Source: Anoplolepis gracilipes (Eukaryota; Arthropoda; Insecta; Hymenoptera; Formicidae). From it: a DNA stretch of 64,000 nt. The stretch is from the NCBI RefSeq assembly GCF_047496725.1, contig NC_132974.1, positions 13,425,001 through 13,489,000 on the forward strand, read 5' to 3'. Shown in pieces: positions 14,668-26,895 of the stretch. The translations under genes were made by a program, and so were the position numbers. Position 1 is the stretch's first letter, and the number at the start of each line of letters is the position of its first letter. The notes under the pieces were generated by a model. It ran no database searches. It was given only the letters and a program-made list of their open reading frames with translations, and was not told the DNA's origin.

Positions 14668-14785
14668 CGATATATAATCTCGTATATTAAATCCTTTGCG
14701 TAATTTGTGTGCGACGTGGCGTTCGCGTAAAACGATTAACGTTACAGAGAGAGTCGCGTCTTCGTTTTCCCCCTCCTTTCCACCC

Positions 14786-14818
<33 letters not shown>

Positions 14819-15773
14819 TTCTCTGCCTCTTTTCATTTGACGTTTGTCTGTGCCGCGTCTTCGTGGAGAGTCTCTGAATTAGTCCCTTCCTAATTTCCAC
14901 GGGGTGTAATTTTGACGAAACATTCGCCGTTTATCCAACTACTCGTTTCGTCGCAGTCTCGTCGGATTCATCTCACCGGCTATACACGGCGATTCGTCCG
15001 CCCGTTACATTTACAGTTGTATCACGAGCAACGTGAATCTTTCTTTTCCCGCAGGGAAACTTGGCAGACCACCATTGTTTGTCGCAATTTACTAATATTC
15101 GATATGTACGAACTTTAAGATGCAAAGAAATCTACTCCATCAACTTACGATTAAGAAATACAATAAAGAATCTTGTCTAATTGGACACTCGAAGCGTAAA
15201 ATAATTATAGTTTCTTTATTTAAAAAGAAGGATAAAAATCGATATATAGTTAAGTCTCGTTTAAAGCCAAAATCATGTTGGCGAAACCTGGTCCTGGAAG
15301 TTCAATTCGTGAAAAATTCTTCTCTTAAGCAATTGATTTTTTTTTAAACTACTCAAGCTTCCGTATCCGGCAATTAGTTTTGAAATTACATCTCTGTAGA
15401 AAGAAAATTCACTCGAAATTAATTGAGATGCAGAAGTTTCACGTCTCTCTTTCCTCCAAACTCGCGAAAGCTTAATTATTCATAATTTTACTGCGAAACG
15501 ATTGCCATCTTTTCTCGCGCTTTATATATCGCCGATCGTTAATTTTGGGACGCGCGCGCGAATTCGGGAGGTAACGGCATTACCTCGCTCTCAAAGGGTT
15601 GACGAAATGATCGGAAGGTATGAGATTAACAATCCATAACGCACATATGACGGCATTAACGGGTATACATTAACGAGTCGAGCTGTACAGACGGGGGTAT
15701 ATGTAATATAAGTGCCGCAAAGACCGTATATATAGCAGGCTGATGGCACACAAGAACCCTCCCCCTCCCTCTC

Positions 15774-15805
<32 letters not shown>

Positions 15806-16220
15806 GACGACCCAGTCTTCGTCTCGTAACATGTTTCGCAGTGTGGAGAGAGAATATACACGCATCTGTGTGTTAAGCCTTCGTAATGCTCGCCATGTAT
15901 CACGTTGGTAGCGGCTGAAGATGGGGATGGCGGAGGGAGGGAGGGAGGGAAGGAGGTGGAGCGCGGTTGATACACCGTTGTAATACGGCGCATGTCGCGC
16001 AAGTTTTTGGCGCATAGTGTAGAGAGGCGAAGGTTTAAAGCGCGTTACCGTATTCAGCCTTTATATACGACAAGACGAGGAATGTTCGACGAGGTCGCAT
16101 AGCTCGCCGCGCGACTCGCGATTTTGCGCGTCATCAGTCTCATACTCGCGCTATTTTCAATTTTTCTCTTCCCGCGCGACACACATTCCTACCCGTCGCG
16201 TCGAGATACACATATATGTA

Positions 16221-16973
16221 CAGGGTGTCCGAAAAAGATCGGGACACCGAAATATTTCGAAAAATATCAGTTTTATCAAAAAATGTTTCCCACAAAAGTT
16301 GTTTGGTTCGTAAAGTGCTATAAAATGGTGCAATCGGTTTGGCCTTGGACAGTCGGGTGAGAGTTATACGAAGGTCACCTTGAATTTCTTAAGTAGGACA
16401 CCCTATATATTTTTGCATATTCTTGTAGCTTACCTCGAGAGCTTTCCAAAACACTATAATCAAATATTTTTTCATCAAGTATTTTTCGAGTTATGAGGCT
16501 TCAAAGTTCCAATATTTTGACATCAACGATACGAAATATCTCGTAAAATATTTATTTCCCCATTATCTTATCTTAATACTTTTTAGCACATAATAATAAT
16601 CATAAGAAGAAAATACATGGTTGCTTCTTTAAAAAAATCGAAAAATTAATATTTTACGAGATATTTCGTATTTGATGTCAAAATATTGGAACCTTCAAGC
16701 CTCGCGTAAGTACTCGAAAAGTACTTAATCAAAAGAAGTTTTATTATAGTGTTTTGGAAAGCTCTCGAGGTAAACTACAAGAATATGCAAAAATGTATAG
16801 GGTGTCCTATTTAAGAAATTCAAGGTGACCTTCATGTAACCTTCAAACGACTATCCAAGGTCAAACCAATGGCACCATTTTATGGGGCTTTTCGAACCAA
16901 ACAACTTTTATTTGAAACATTTTTCTCTAAAATGTTTTATTTTCGAGATATTTGACCGGACTTTTCGAAAACC

Positions 16974-16976
<3 letters not shown>
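16221..16976. mobile_element. Long palindromic MITE with cagggtgtcc tip and TA borders
   Basis: The element begins cagggtgtccgaaaa and ends ttttcgaaaaccctg, flanked by TA on both sides. Almost the whole length folds back: the left-arm stretch taggacaccctata...ctcgagagctttccaaaaca (16395-16460) recurs inverted at 16750-16815, and the palindrome centre lies near 16600. It has no transposase. TA borders point to a Tc1/mariner-type mobiliser (inference). The downstream edge runs straight into a TA microsatellite. Confidence 0.8.

Positions 16977-17017
<41 letters not shown>
16977..17017. repeat. (TA)n microsatellite at the edge of a MITE
   Basis: 41-bp TA tract starting at the TA that borders the palindromic element ending at 16976, consistent with insertion into, or growth from, a TA-rich target. 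Confidence 0.9.
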
Positions 17018-17020
<3 letters not shown>

Positions 17021-17366
17021 CGACGCGAGTATATTCTCTCGCCGAGGACGCGGAGAACGGCGACCATTAACGAGCGGTGGTGTACGTAACCTGCGTCTCT
17101 ATATCCTCTCTCTCTCTCCATCTTCGAGCAAGGTCCCTCCCGAGAGGGTCGTACCTCAACGAACATGGGAGTCCTCGTTTATGGCTACGAGCGTGAAACG
17201 TTACCGCGTTATTACCCACCTACCAGTCAATTTCAAGAACCGCGCTGTTCATATTTTAACTTTTAACAGTACCGATCGCGCTCGCGCTCCGCGCGAGTTT
17301 ATCGATTCCGCATACTGTGATTACCAACCGCATCATTTTGTTTTTTCTCCCTCACGAAATAAATAT

Positions 17367-17440
17367 ATAAACATTACAAGTTAAAACATACATATATTTT
17401 ATATAATATTTAAATGTATTTTTTAACTTGTAATGTTTAT
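17367..17440. repeat. Perfect 20-bp inverted repeat (hairpin)
   Basis: ataaacattacaagttaaaa at 17367-17386 is exactly complementary to 17421-17440 across a 34-bp AT-rich loop. The perfect arms suggest a recent or constrained hairpin. Just downstream, an 18-bp direct repeat (tataaaaatataaatttc, 17456-17473 and 17579-17596) flanks the TA tract. Confidence 0.7.
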
Positions 17441-17495
17441 ATGCGCTAGGTGTTATATAAAAATATAAATTTCTCATTTGCAAATAAACATGTAG

Positions 17496-17498
<3 letters not shown>

Positions 17499-17573
<75 letters not shown>
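17499..17573. repeat. (TA)n microsatellite, longest pure tract in the window
   Basis: 75 bp of uninterrupted TA. It is flanked by the 18-bp direct repeat noted at 17456 and 17579. Confidence 0.95.
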
Positions 17574-17577
<4 letters not shown>

Positions 17578-18324
17578 GTATAAAAATATAAATTTCAGAT
17601 TTACAGTAAATTGTAAAAACTTCTCCGAGGAATGCGCTTCAAAATGTTTTTTTTTTTTTTTTTTTTGCAAATAAAAAGTCACTACTCCTCCGTTAAGAAC
17701 CGTCCTGATAGAATTTACAATATGACGAAGGATTTATTTATTTCTCGGGAACAATTCAGCGCATTTGCATTTATACGAAGGAGAGAGAATATAGACCTAA
17801 GTTACATTTATATAGCACGTAGGAACTTGAATTAATTCAATAACACTTCTACCACTACCCACGCTTTGCCCACCTATACTCTCTTCGTATCTATTGTTCG
17901 AATAACACAGCGATATATTTCTTTGAATTTCTATTCGAATCGCATAATGTCCTTCTAATCTTTACCATTTCGACGATACCCGCGTGAATCTTATAAGCAA
18001 GAGGCCCTTTAATATCTCGAATAATGTCCGAGATATTCGCTCATTATTCCTGGCGCGGAGGTACGGAATAACATTAACATAAGTCTCTCCCTTATCGCTC
18101 GGTCACGTCTAACTGTATAATACATCTCACCGCTCCTTATGATAGACACTCTAGCTCGAGGCCTAGAAAGAGACAGAGAGGGAGAAATCCACAGCATCGC
18201 AAGACCAACGGGGGATCCGCGTAATTTGACGCCGTCATCGGCTATATCTGCCATGCCGTCGTCGGCTTAACGGCCGTCGCGAGGCGAACTTCCCGATCGT
18301 ATTTACGAATTGAAAGCAACTTCC

Positions 18325-18327
<3 letters not shown>

Positions 18328-18392
<65 letters not shown>
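18328..18392. repeat. (GA)n microsatellite
   Basis: 65 bp of GA with a short gaaagaaa interruption. Other GA tracts: 28246-28289, 29580-29607, 43884-43929, 55681-55711, 60159-60183, 63275-63319. Confidence 0.93.
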
Positions 18393-18396
<4 letters not shown>

Positions 18397-18632
18397 CGGG
18401 CGGAGAAACTTGGGCCGCGCGCGCGTGAATTAATTAAGACGAGTAAATACCGAGGGAACAGGAAGCTTTAAACGGCACCGACGAAAAACTTTACATTGTT
18501 TAAGTAGCGCACAGCCGAATCCCAAAGTTTTAATTGGCGGTAGTGAAGTACGCGCCCTGCGCACAATCGAGTTTGTCATTTGTACTTAAGACTGTCCCTA
18601 AACGCGCGCGCGGCGACGGCGGCGGAGTGGTG

Positions 18633-18660
18633 AGGGAGGGGAGGGGAGGGGAGGGGAGGG
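18633..18660 (+). repeat. GGGGA tandem repeat with G-quadruplex potential
   Basis: Four gaggg(g) units in a row give at least five G-runs of three or more. It follows a gcg/cgg-rich stretch at 18601-18628. Confidence 0.85.
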
Positions 18661-18847
18661 CTGTCAGATGATTCACCGTCATAACTTGCGGACATTCCCG
18701 GCATGAGACTTGCGAGAGCGAAACGATATCGTATCGTACGGCAAAACATCCGTGTTCCGATAAGCGTGTCATGTTTCTTCATTATAAATTTATACCTCAT
18801 ATATATATATATATTTTATAGAGAATTAATAATTAATAATGATATCT

Positions 18848-18849
<2 letters not shown>

Positions 18850-18922
<73 letters not shown>
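18850..18922. repeat. (TA)n microsatellite
   Basis: 73-bp pure TA tract. Confidence 0.95.
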
Positions 18923-18927
<5 letters not shown>

Positions 18928-21900
18928 CGTGCAAAATCTGAGGAAGAGAATAACAGATAACGCGGAGCATGTAATCAGACTTGAATGAATCACGGTTGAA
19001 TAATAACGCAAAACGTTAAATATTCCACCTTTTACGATTGTACCCGTCGTCCCTTTCTTTACGAGCGCGGAATAAACTACCGCGATATAAATAAAGTAGC
19101 GTTGGATTTTCACATTAAGCGCTCGTATAAAACGTAAATGCAAGTCGCGAGCTGTCGCACAATATTGCGTACGAGTTTTACACCGGTTAAGCGTAGCGAC
19201 AGGTGCGACGAGACACGCGACGGGGGTGCGTTTCCCTCTTCCTCCCTCCACTCGGCCACCGACTCGCTCGGCGAAGGGGGCGAAGGGGGACGGTCCGTTG
19301 GAATAATAATTCGCGACGTTTCGCGTCTCGCGCGCAAAAAGCCGGATTTGCAGTCGTCCGGGACTCGGGCGACAAGTTCCAGAGAAACTTAGCCGCTCTC
19401 GCGTTTCTCCTTGTCCCCTTCCCCTTCCCCCCTCCCTCCCCTCTCTTTCCCACCAATCCTTTCCTCCGACCCTTCTCGCCCAGTGCATCTCGTCTCTTCG
19501 GAGTGGAAAAGCTCAAAGAACGTAAGGACGAGTCGAGGGCACGAACGTGTCTGGAAAAATTCCGAGAAAATGTAAGAGGAAACCCGCCTTCTGTATTACT
19601 TCTCTTCGCTCTTCCTTCTTCCGACTTGCCGTCTATCACCTGTTTTTCGCGTTTTCCTGCAGCGTACAATCTTACGATAACGGTGGTGGACAGCAGAGGG
19701 ATGTATTATTGACAGAGAATATAACTATAATATAGAAGAAATTTTCTACAATGAGAGAGAGAGACGGTGTCTTGAAACTGTCCGACGTCTCTGATTTTTC
19801 ATGTACAATCGTTAATGGATAAATTAAGATAAACGATGATTTTTTTTTTCTTTTTTTTATTTTAACCATTGATTAAATTTTCTTTAAATATTCTATCCAC
19901 AGAGAAGATTATAACTTTAGCGCACGTATTATACCGATGGCATTTACATTTCAATTTATAGCGAGTATAGTTCAGAATTATTGTCAATTGAAGATATTGC
20001 GAGAGAAGCTTAGAAGAAAGGCGGATGGTTTGTTTTAACTTCGAGTTGTCGTTTTTGAGTTATAAAGATTGAGATCGGTTTTGGGAAATTGAAAAGAGTA
20101 AACTTTTATATTTTAATTAATCTCAGACAAAGATTGCGAGATTAAGAGATCGCATTAAATTGAAAACTTGCGCGAGAAGAATGAAATTCTCATTAAGACA
20201 AAATCAATTTGTAATTGGTACAAGAATAATTAGATAGAAGAATGTCAAAGAATCTCAAGATGCCAAGAGGAGAGAGAGAGAGAAAGAGAGAAAGATAGGT
20301 AGACTTCAAAATACGTGTACACACTTTGTACAAAGTAAATTGAAGTAAATTGAAAGACTTAGTTGTTGCTGCAAACTAGAATAGCCAGTCTGAAATTGAT
20401 TCAAAAATTCCTGGCAAGAAATTCATTTTAACGGCATCTTAATCCTGCGGGTGAGAGATTGATTTCTTTTAAATTCCAATTGCTCTTTCTCTTTCCCTTC
20501 TCTCACTCCCTTCGAGCAATCAAACAAATATATAAGAATAGATTTCGCGAGATAGATTACTATCGATTTCTTTTAATTCCTATCAGATCCTTTAATTTAT
20601 TCCTTTTTGTTATACGAATTAAAATTTGTCGAAAATAACGGATAAAGAATAGATATTTTTTTCCGGCATGTACGGAGAACGGCAACTTTAAGGCTCCCAC
20701 TTTTTCACTTGAAAGTCACATTGAATTACAAGGAAAACTTGGAGTCAGACAAATTTTTTTCTCGTAAAATAGCTCATCTGCTAGTATTCATGTTTGTTTA
20801 TGTGGATTGGAATAAAATACAACAAAAATATCTCTTTTTTATTATTTTCCATTAGCAAATGCATATATAACTCAATCTGGATGTGTTCTACATTTCCGAC
20901 AAAAATGGTTTTTATGAAAATTGATAAAGATTTACAACTACATTTTTATCAATTCATAAACCGAAAAGACAGTCTTTGGTATATTTTATCATCTGCACTA
21001 CCGAACGCATGAACAATATGCGAGAGAGAGGGAAAGAGAAAAAGATAACTAATTTATTATGACACATTTCGCGAGAAAAAAATTTCACCGTGTAATTTCT
21101 CGCTTCATAATTCGATATAAAGGTTCAAGGGTCTTGAAAAGAGTCCCGACGTATTTGTACGATATTCTCGTCAACGTACACTATTAGTTGGTATTTCTTG
21201 CAGGTGGTAATAACTTTCAACCCGCGAACATTATGAATATCTCGATAGTATTGCATATCGGAAACATGTGTATTTGGCCTCGAGCAGTTTTCGAAAAGAC
21301 GCGCAATCGAGCGGAAATTAATAGCTTTTCTCTTGCATAAAAAGATCCAGCCTCCCTCCCTTTTGCCAGAACAAAGAGATGCGATATTATCACCTACTCT
21401 CTCTTTCTCGCGATCAAAAATAAAATCCCCGCGACCGCGGGGCACATAGATGAGGAGATCAATATGTCGAAATTAGAAAAATCGCTCGGGACGCTCGATA
21501 CATTTCGTCCAATTCATTCTATTCTCAAATGAAAGAAGGAAAGTGAGAAACATATTTGAATGATTAATCTTTTTGTTCATAACGCGAAAATATATCGCCC
21601 TAATTTCAAGATAGAGCGGTTATTGACAATGTTATTTATTACACTACTGCTAATAAAACACTTTTGTAAATTAATCCAAATTTCTAAATACGAGACAGAA
21701 AAATCCAGTAAATGGAACGATTTGTTCGAAAGTAATCAGTTAAATTTACCTTTCTGTCTTAATTTATCAAAGTCCAAAATGCTCCTTGCTCTCGATGCGA
21801 GTTTCTATCGAATGCGAATTGAAAATCTTGGTCGAAAGGTTATTATTATAGAGGTAGAAAGAGGGGGAGGAGAAATTCTGCCCTCTATTAATAAACCAAT

Positions 21901-22454
21901 GTTATTTGTTTTTAAAAAGATACTCGCAACATCAATGTAGCAAGAATGTTTGCTTAGAAATGACGTTTATATCTACGTTTGCGTGCAGTAAAGTTCATCA
22001 TCATCGTCGTCGTCGTTGTTTGCAGCATGTAAAAACTAATATCCGCTTTAAAAGCGACAGGGAGACGCCATTAACGTAACGGTATCTCGTACAGATACGC
22101 TTGGTATAATTATGATATGTGCGTATAAAGCGACGCTTACTGCACCCATGTGTAACCCCTTTTCCGCCCCTCCTTTCCTCGGCTCTTTTTAGAAATTTTC
22201 TTGCGACGCCACCGCACGAATACGCATGTGCCGTTACACATGTGCGGGGGATACGGTCAGCGTTGCGTTTCAGTTTTTTAATGCAATTAGCCAAGAATAA
22301 TGTCCGGCGTGCGTGATACGACATAGCCTGCCCGCGCGAAATTTTCGTCGCCTCCCGCACGTGATAAATGGAAATATATACACGAGCGCGGCCTCTGTTT
22401 TTAATTGACGAGTAGTTTTTTTCCCCCTCCCTCCCGCCCTGATCCGCTCACCTG

Positions 22455-22574
22455 ATAGTCAGTCACTTGGACAGTTTACGACCGAGTTGCGTTCGCATTT
22501 CCGAACCAGCAGATAGAAACTGTGAGATATAATAATAGAGCGACGACAGATGCATCGCGCGAATGACAAATACG
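22455..22574 (+). promoter_or_regulatory. Candidate transcription start and leader exon
   Basis: An arthropod-type initiator TCAGTC (22459-22464) is followed by a GC-richer leader, an ATG at 22550 (MHRANDKY) and a donor-like GTGAGA at 22575. The order initiator - leader - ATG - donor is what a first exon would show, but no downstream exon was recognised and no DPE sits at the exact +28 spacing. Confidence 0.22.
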
Positions 22575-22974
22575 GTGAGACACGTGGCTAAATCATTCAA
22601 GTTACCATGTTAGAAATGAAAATGTTGTTTTCGATTATTTTTACACTGATCGCGCTAATTTATCATTCAGGTATCTAATAAAGTATTAATTTTCGAAGGA
22701 CGTCGAGTTCGCGAGATTAGTGCTTAATTAAAATTGCATTGTTAGAAAGAGGCGTGAAAAATGAATGAATATATTATATGAAGCTACGATAAAATATTTT
22801 AATTAATTTGATTTATAATTATCAAAGTTTCGTAATGTTACATTCGCATTTTTTGGAATATGTACTTGTACAGAATATAATCTACCAATTTTTGAAATCA
22901 TTATGCTCACCGTTTATTAATACAAAGCAAATTTTAATATCGTTATTACTATTAAAAAAAAAAAAAAACAAAAA

Positions 22975-23008
<34 letters not shown>

Positions 23009-23249
23009 GGCCCAATGCCATTTTCAACGGAATGCAAATGCTTTTCGCTTATCGGAAAGCCGTAAACGCACAACGATAAATTAAAAGGCACTAAAGTCGT
23101 TTCATAGAATAGGGTTCGTACGTTGCAAACTACTACTACTTGCAATAAATAGTAGAAAAAGCGAGTATTTGCGCGACACAACGCGAGTAGTAGAAACCAA
23201 CGCGCGACGCGAAACTCCTTTTATGCTCGTATAATACACTCGTTCCATT

Positions 23250-23292
<43 letters not shown>

Positions 23293-24094
23293 ATCCGCGC
23301 TCTTTGCAACGATAATTGCTTTGTCGAACGATATGCCCCACCATCTTGTAAATTACATCTTTGTACTCGGCGACCGACGACCTTTTACTCTCGATTCGCT
23401 TCGTTATTCTTTACCTTTGAAGTTCACCGGATTCAGTGAGTTGGTCTCTTCGTTTTCTTTCCTTTCGCACTTGCATCTAAAATTTGGCTTCGTCCTCCCG
23501 TTCATTCCACTGCGCAAGAAAAAGCTGAGGAGATAGACCGCAGCGTGTGGTACTGGTACCTTTTTTTTTTTTAATCTCTCCCTCTCTCCTTCTTTTTCAC
23601 GTATCTATATAAGACGATATCAAGTTTTCATCGTACATCTTCTTTACGTCATTATTATCAAATCACTCGAATGCTCGCGGCAAGAGTAGAGTCTCGCGAG
23701 TTTGCAGCTCCTTTCATCGCAATTGTACATTTATAACTCTCCACAGCAATGAATCTTTACTTATTCAACCTACTATATTTAAATATCTTTCAAATATTAA
23801 ATATTCAACTACACTTAAATATCTTTCAAATATTAATACGCGGATATCTTTCCATACTTAAATAGTAACGCTAAATGCCAAATATATCGCTGCAGGAATA
23901 TAATTACGAATTAATGCTCCCCCAAATTATAAATTTCACTCGCATATTCATCTTATCATAATAGATTCAAGCACGTTGCAAATCGATTACAATTACAATA
24001 TATCATTTTGTAGCATATATCAAAGCTTTCGAGAATAGACGATATAAATGTTGCCGCTCGAATTGTCCTAATTTCGATTGTATCATACATCGCG

Positions 24095-24129
<35 letters not shown>

Positions 24130-24780
24130 AATTTTACGTACGACAGTTAGGTATCGCTCGCCCACGTGGGACATGGAAAAAAAAAATAATGAAAAATATG
24201 TATCTCAATTGAACAAGAACGGTCTTGTAAAAATTCGCGTTCGAGCCTTTGGTGCCTCATCAGCCGTAACACTCAAAATCCAGTCAGCGAAAAGGCTCCC
24301 TCCCCTGTCGTCTCTCCGACCCTCCCCTCCCAATAGCGTGCCATTATTTTTCGCGAGAGCCACACTTCCGTGTAGGTGCCCCATTATATCCCGGGATCAC
24401 AATGGAATCAGTGTAGCTTCACAGCCCACCACGCACCCTCCATTATACGTCGTACTCCTTTTCGCTTCCGCCGCCACAGCCGTTCACTCGCCGCATCGTC
24501 AATGCGCATCCCTTTCGTGTTTTACACTTCACGCCTGATAGCTCCTTCACGTTTTACTCGCGCTGCCGTCGTTGCACGTCCGACGATTCCGTCGGTCTTG
24601 CTGCGGACGGACATCGCCCTCCGTCGACGCATCGATAAGAGATGTGTTAAATTAACGTTGAAATTCAAGATTTCCTCTCCATACTTTTATATTTCTCCAT
24701 TTATATATATATATGCTAATCGATTGTGGAATATTTAATTTTGATATTTACGGTTGTCTTTAAGAAATCATCCTTTTTTT

Positions 24781-24784
<4 letters not shown>

Positions 24785-24833
<49 letters not shown>

Positions 24834-24861
24834 ATTTAATATATATATATATATATATATT
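24785..24861. repeat. (TC)n followed by (TA)n microsatellite
   Basis: 44 bp of TC (24785-24828), then a short ttctttatttaa link and a TA tract (24839-24861). Other TC tracts: 14785-14819, 15777-15805, 23251-23288, 47723-47748, 49193-49218, 52877-52913. Confidence 0.93.
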
Positions 24862-24963
24862 ATATCCCTTCTCCTTCTTTCTTCCATTTCTCCTTTTTTC
24901 TATTAATTACATAAATATAAATTACATATTAAATATACATATAAAATCATGGAAAAGTTTATA

Positions 24964-25258
24964 CAGGGTGTCCGGTAATTACCGCAGTAATCATCTCTCT
25001 AGGGCAGATAGAGCAGGTCAAACTAAACATAAAAGTCCTCTATCATTTTGCGATTTTCGCAATAATTATTAAAATATTAATTAAAAACGCTCAGCGTATG
25101 AGCGCGCGCCATATATAGCACTCAGCATATGCTAAGCGTTTTTAATTAATATTTTAATAATTATTGCGCAAATCGCAAAATGGTAGAGGACTTTTATGTT
25201 CAGTTTGACCTGCTCTATCTGTCCTAGAGAGGTAGGACGGTAATTACCAGACACTCTG
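24964..25258. mobile_element. Palindromic 295-bp MITE with TA borders
   Basis: It begins cagggtgtccggtaattacc and ends ggtaattaccagacactctg, flanked by TA at 24962-24963 and 25259-25260. The arms pair along most of their length (gagcaggtcaaact against agtttgacctgctc; taattattaaaatattaatt against its complement). The loop, near 25105, is a degenerate palindrome. It shares the cagggtgtcc tip with the element at 16221 but has a different body. Confidence 0.82.
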
Positions 25259-25476
25259 TACATAGTTCTCTGTTCATCATATACAGTACACGCATATATA
25301 ATATTTGTACCTTTTTTTGTCTCTCTTTTTCTCTTTTTCGTTTTCTTTAACTTTTTTTTAACTTTTCTTTAACCTTTAGAGGATGGGTATATTTTTCCGT
25401 AAAGTTTTGTAATTTGAAGTAAGATTTTTTATATCTTTATTATAGTGTTGTACTATGAAAAATAAACGACCTTTAA

Positions 25477-25634
25477 GCCCATATCAGACTACGCATTAAA
25501 AATTGAGATTAAAGATTGAATATTGAAATTTGACCAATCAAGACAAAGCAATTTTAATTCCTTTTTTTCTGATTAGTCAAATTCTAATCTTTAATCTTTA
25601 ATCTTCAATTTTCAATTCGTAGTCTGCTACGGGC
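25477..25634. mobile_element. Small foldback MITE
   Basis: It starts gcccatatcagactacg and ends cgtagtctgctacgggc, which pair with two mismatches. Inside, ttgagattaaagattgaa faces ttcaatctttaatct-type repeats, so it forms one 158-bp hairpin. It is non-coding. The exact target duplication is unclear (tttaa on the left, tttata on the right). Confidence 0.7.
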
Positions 25635-26314
25635 TTTATAGAGCCAATATACTTATATTGGCTTCCCGTCCGGGACGGTAACAAAAATAGAAAAATTCCA
25701 CAGAATCATTATAAAATTATAATTGTCAAAGAGTTCATTTTTTATCTTAGTTTCGAATGAGAAAAATAGTCAAAAATATATATTCACTAAAATATAAATG
25801 AATATATCATCAACAGATGTAACCTGTCAAAACTTAAGTTTATAAATAAAATTTGAATTTGAATTACCAAAAAGACCATTATGTAAAATATTTAAAGTGA
25901 AAATAGTTGGCTTCCCGTCCTCTAAAGGTTAATTTAATTTTTTTTACAAGTTGTCACATAAACTGTCAAAATTTGACAGCTATAGACGACACGCGCGAAG
26001 CAAGTCGCAATAACGCGCACTTGACAACGAGACATCGGGACTCGGGACAACCAATCAGCATTTCGGAAAAGAGGGATTGTCTATATTTTTATGGAGTTAT
26101 TTAGTGCAGTTTAGTTTAGTTTATTTTATTTTATGGGATATATTTTTGGATTATATTTAATGGACTTAGTAAGCGTACCTACTCATATGGTTTACAGAAT
26201 TCAAAATATGAAATGGTTATATGTAAATACGTAAAACGTGTAAGCCATTCTAAGCCGAAAGGCAAGGATTAAGAATAAATAATAATAAAAAAATATTTCC
26301 TCATTTTTCGACAC

Positions 26315-26317
<3 letters not shown>

Positions 26318-26388
<71 letters not shown>
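26318..26388. repeat. (TA)n microsatellite
   Basis: 71-bp TA tract with a single AA phase shift at 26369. Further TA tracts: 30383-30418, 31750-31778, 32982-33022, 34305-34327. Confidence 0.93.
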
Positions 26389-26895
26389 TCTAATATTCCT
26401 GTTTTTAATTTTGATATATCGTAGAGTATATATATAACTCTTTGCCGGCATATTCAATTTTTAAAACTGGTATCGCCAACAACTCTTGTTAAACACGAGA
26501 TGTATGTGTTTGTCGTAAAAACTGTCTTCATATCGTGCATGTCGTTGTCGTATTCGTGCAATCGCGACGTACGTTGCATTAACGGCCCGTTTCGTCGGAA
26601 GTCGTATATAACGCGTTGCGGAAAATCATCGCAACGGCGCGTCGACGATTACGATTCTACCTCGCGATCCGAGCAAGCGTGTCACGTATGCAGAATTAAT
26701 GCAAAGTGCTATCTTAATCTTACGTATGATAAATAACAACGCGTGAATGAGCGCAGCGTGCTAACAATAGACTCTGTCTAGATAATTTTCAAGAAATTAA
26801 CGCTTCTTGCAAATGCTCGCACCGAGAATGCTCATATCTTTGTTAAAAATTTCATTTTTCCCCTCAGTAACTATATGTATATCTAAATAAATATC

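Larger units (their letters stand above)
12851..24963. other. Intergenic DNA with GC-richer blocks
   Basis: Apart from the palindromic element at 16221 and microsatellites, GC-richer, C/T-rich blocks occur at about 13960-14560, 15700-16100 and 19190-19650. In the last block several frames are open on both strands at once, which reflects biased composition more than coding. From 20000 to 22000 I see only AT-rich DNA. Confidence 0.55.

Noticed and set aside
17446..17682. Tyr-Ile repeat proteins at this and many other loci
   Set aside because: Direct translations of TA microsatellites with no evidence of expression.
19187..19712. Overlapping 160-189-codon frames on both strands
   Set aside because: Several frames are open at once in a C/T- and CG-biased block, and the translations are low complexity (Arg/Gly/Ser/Pro). 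This pattern reflects composition, not coding.
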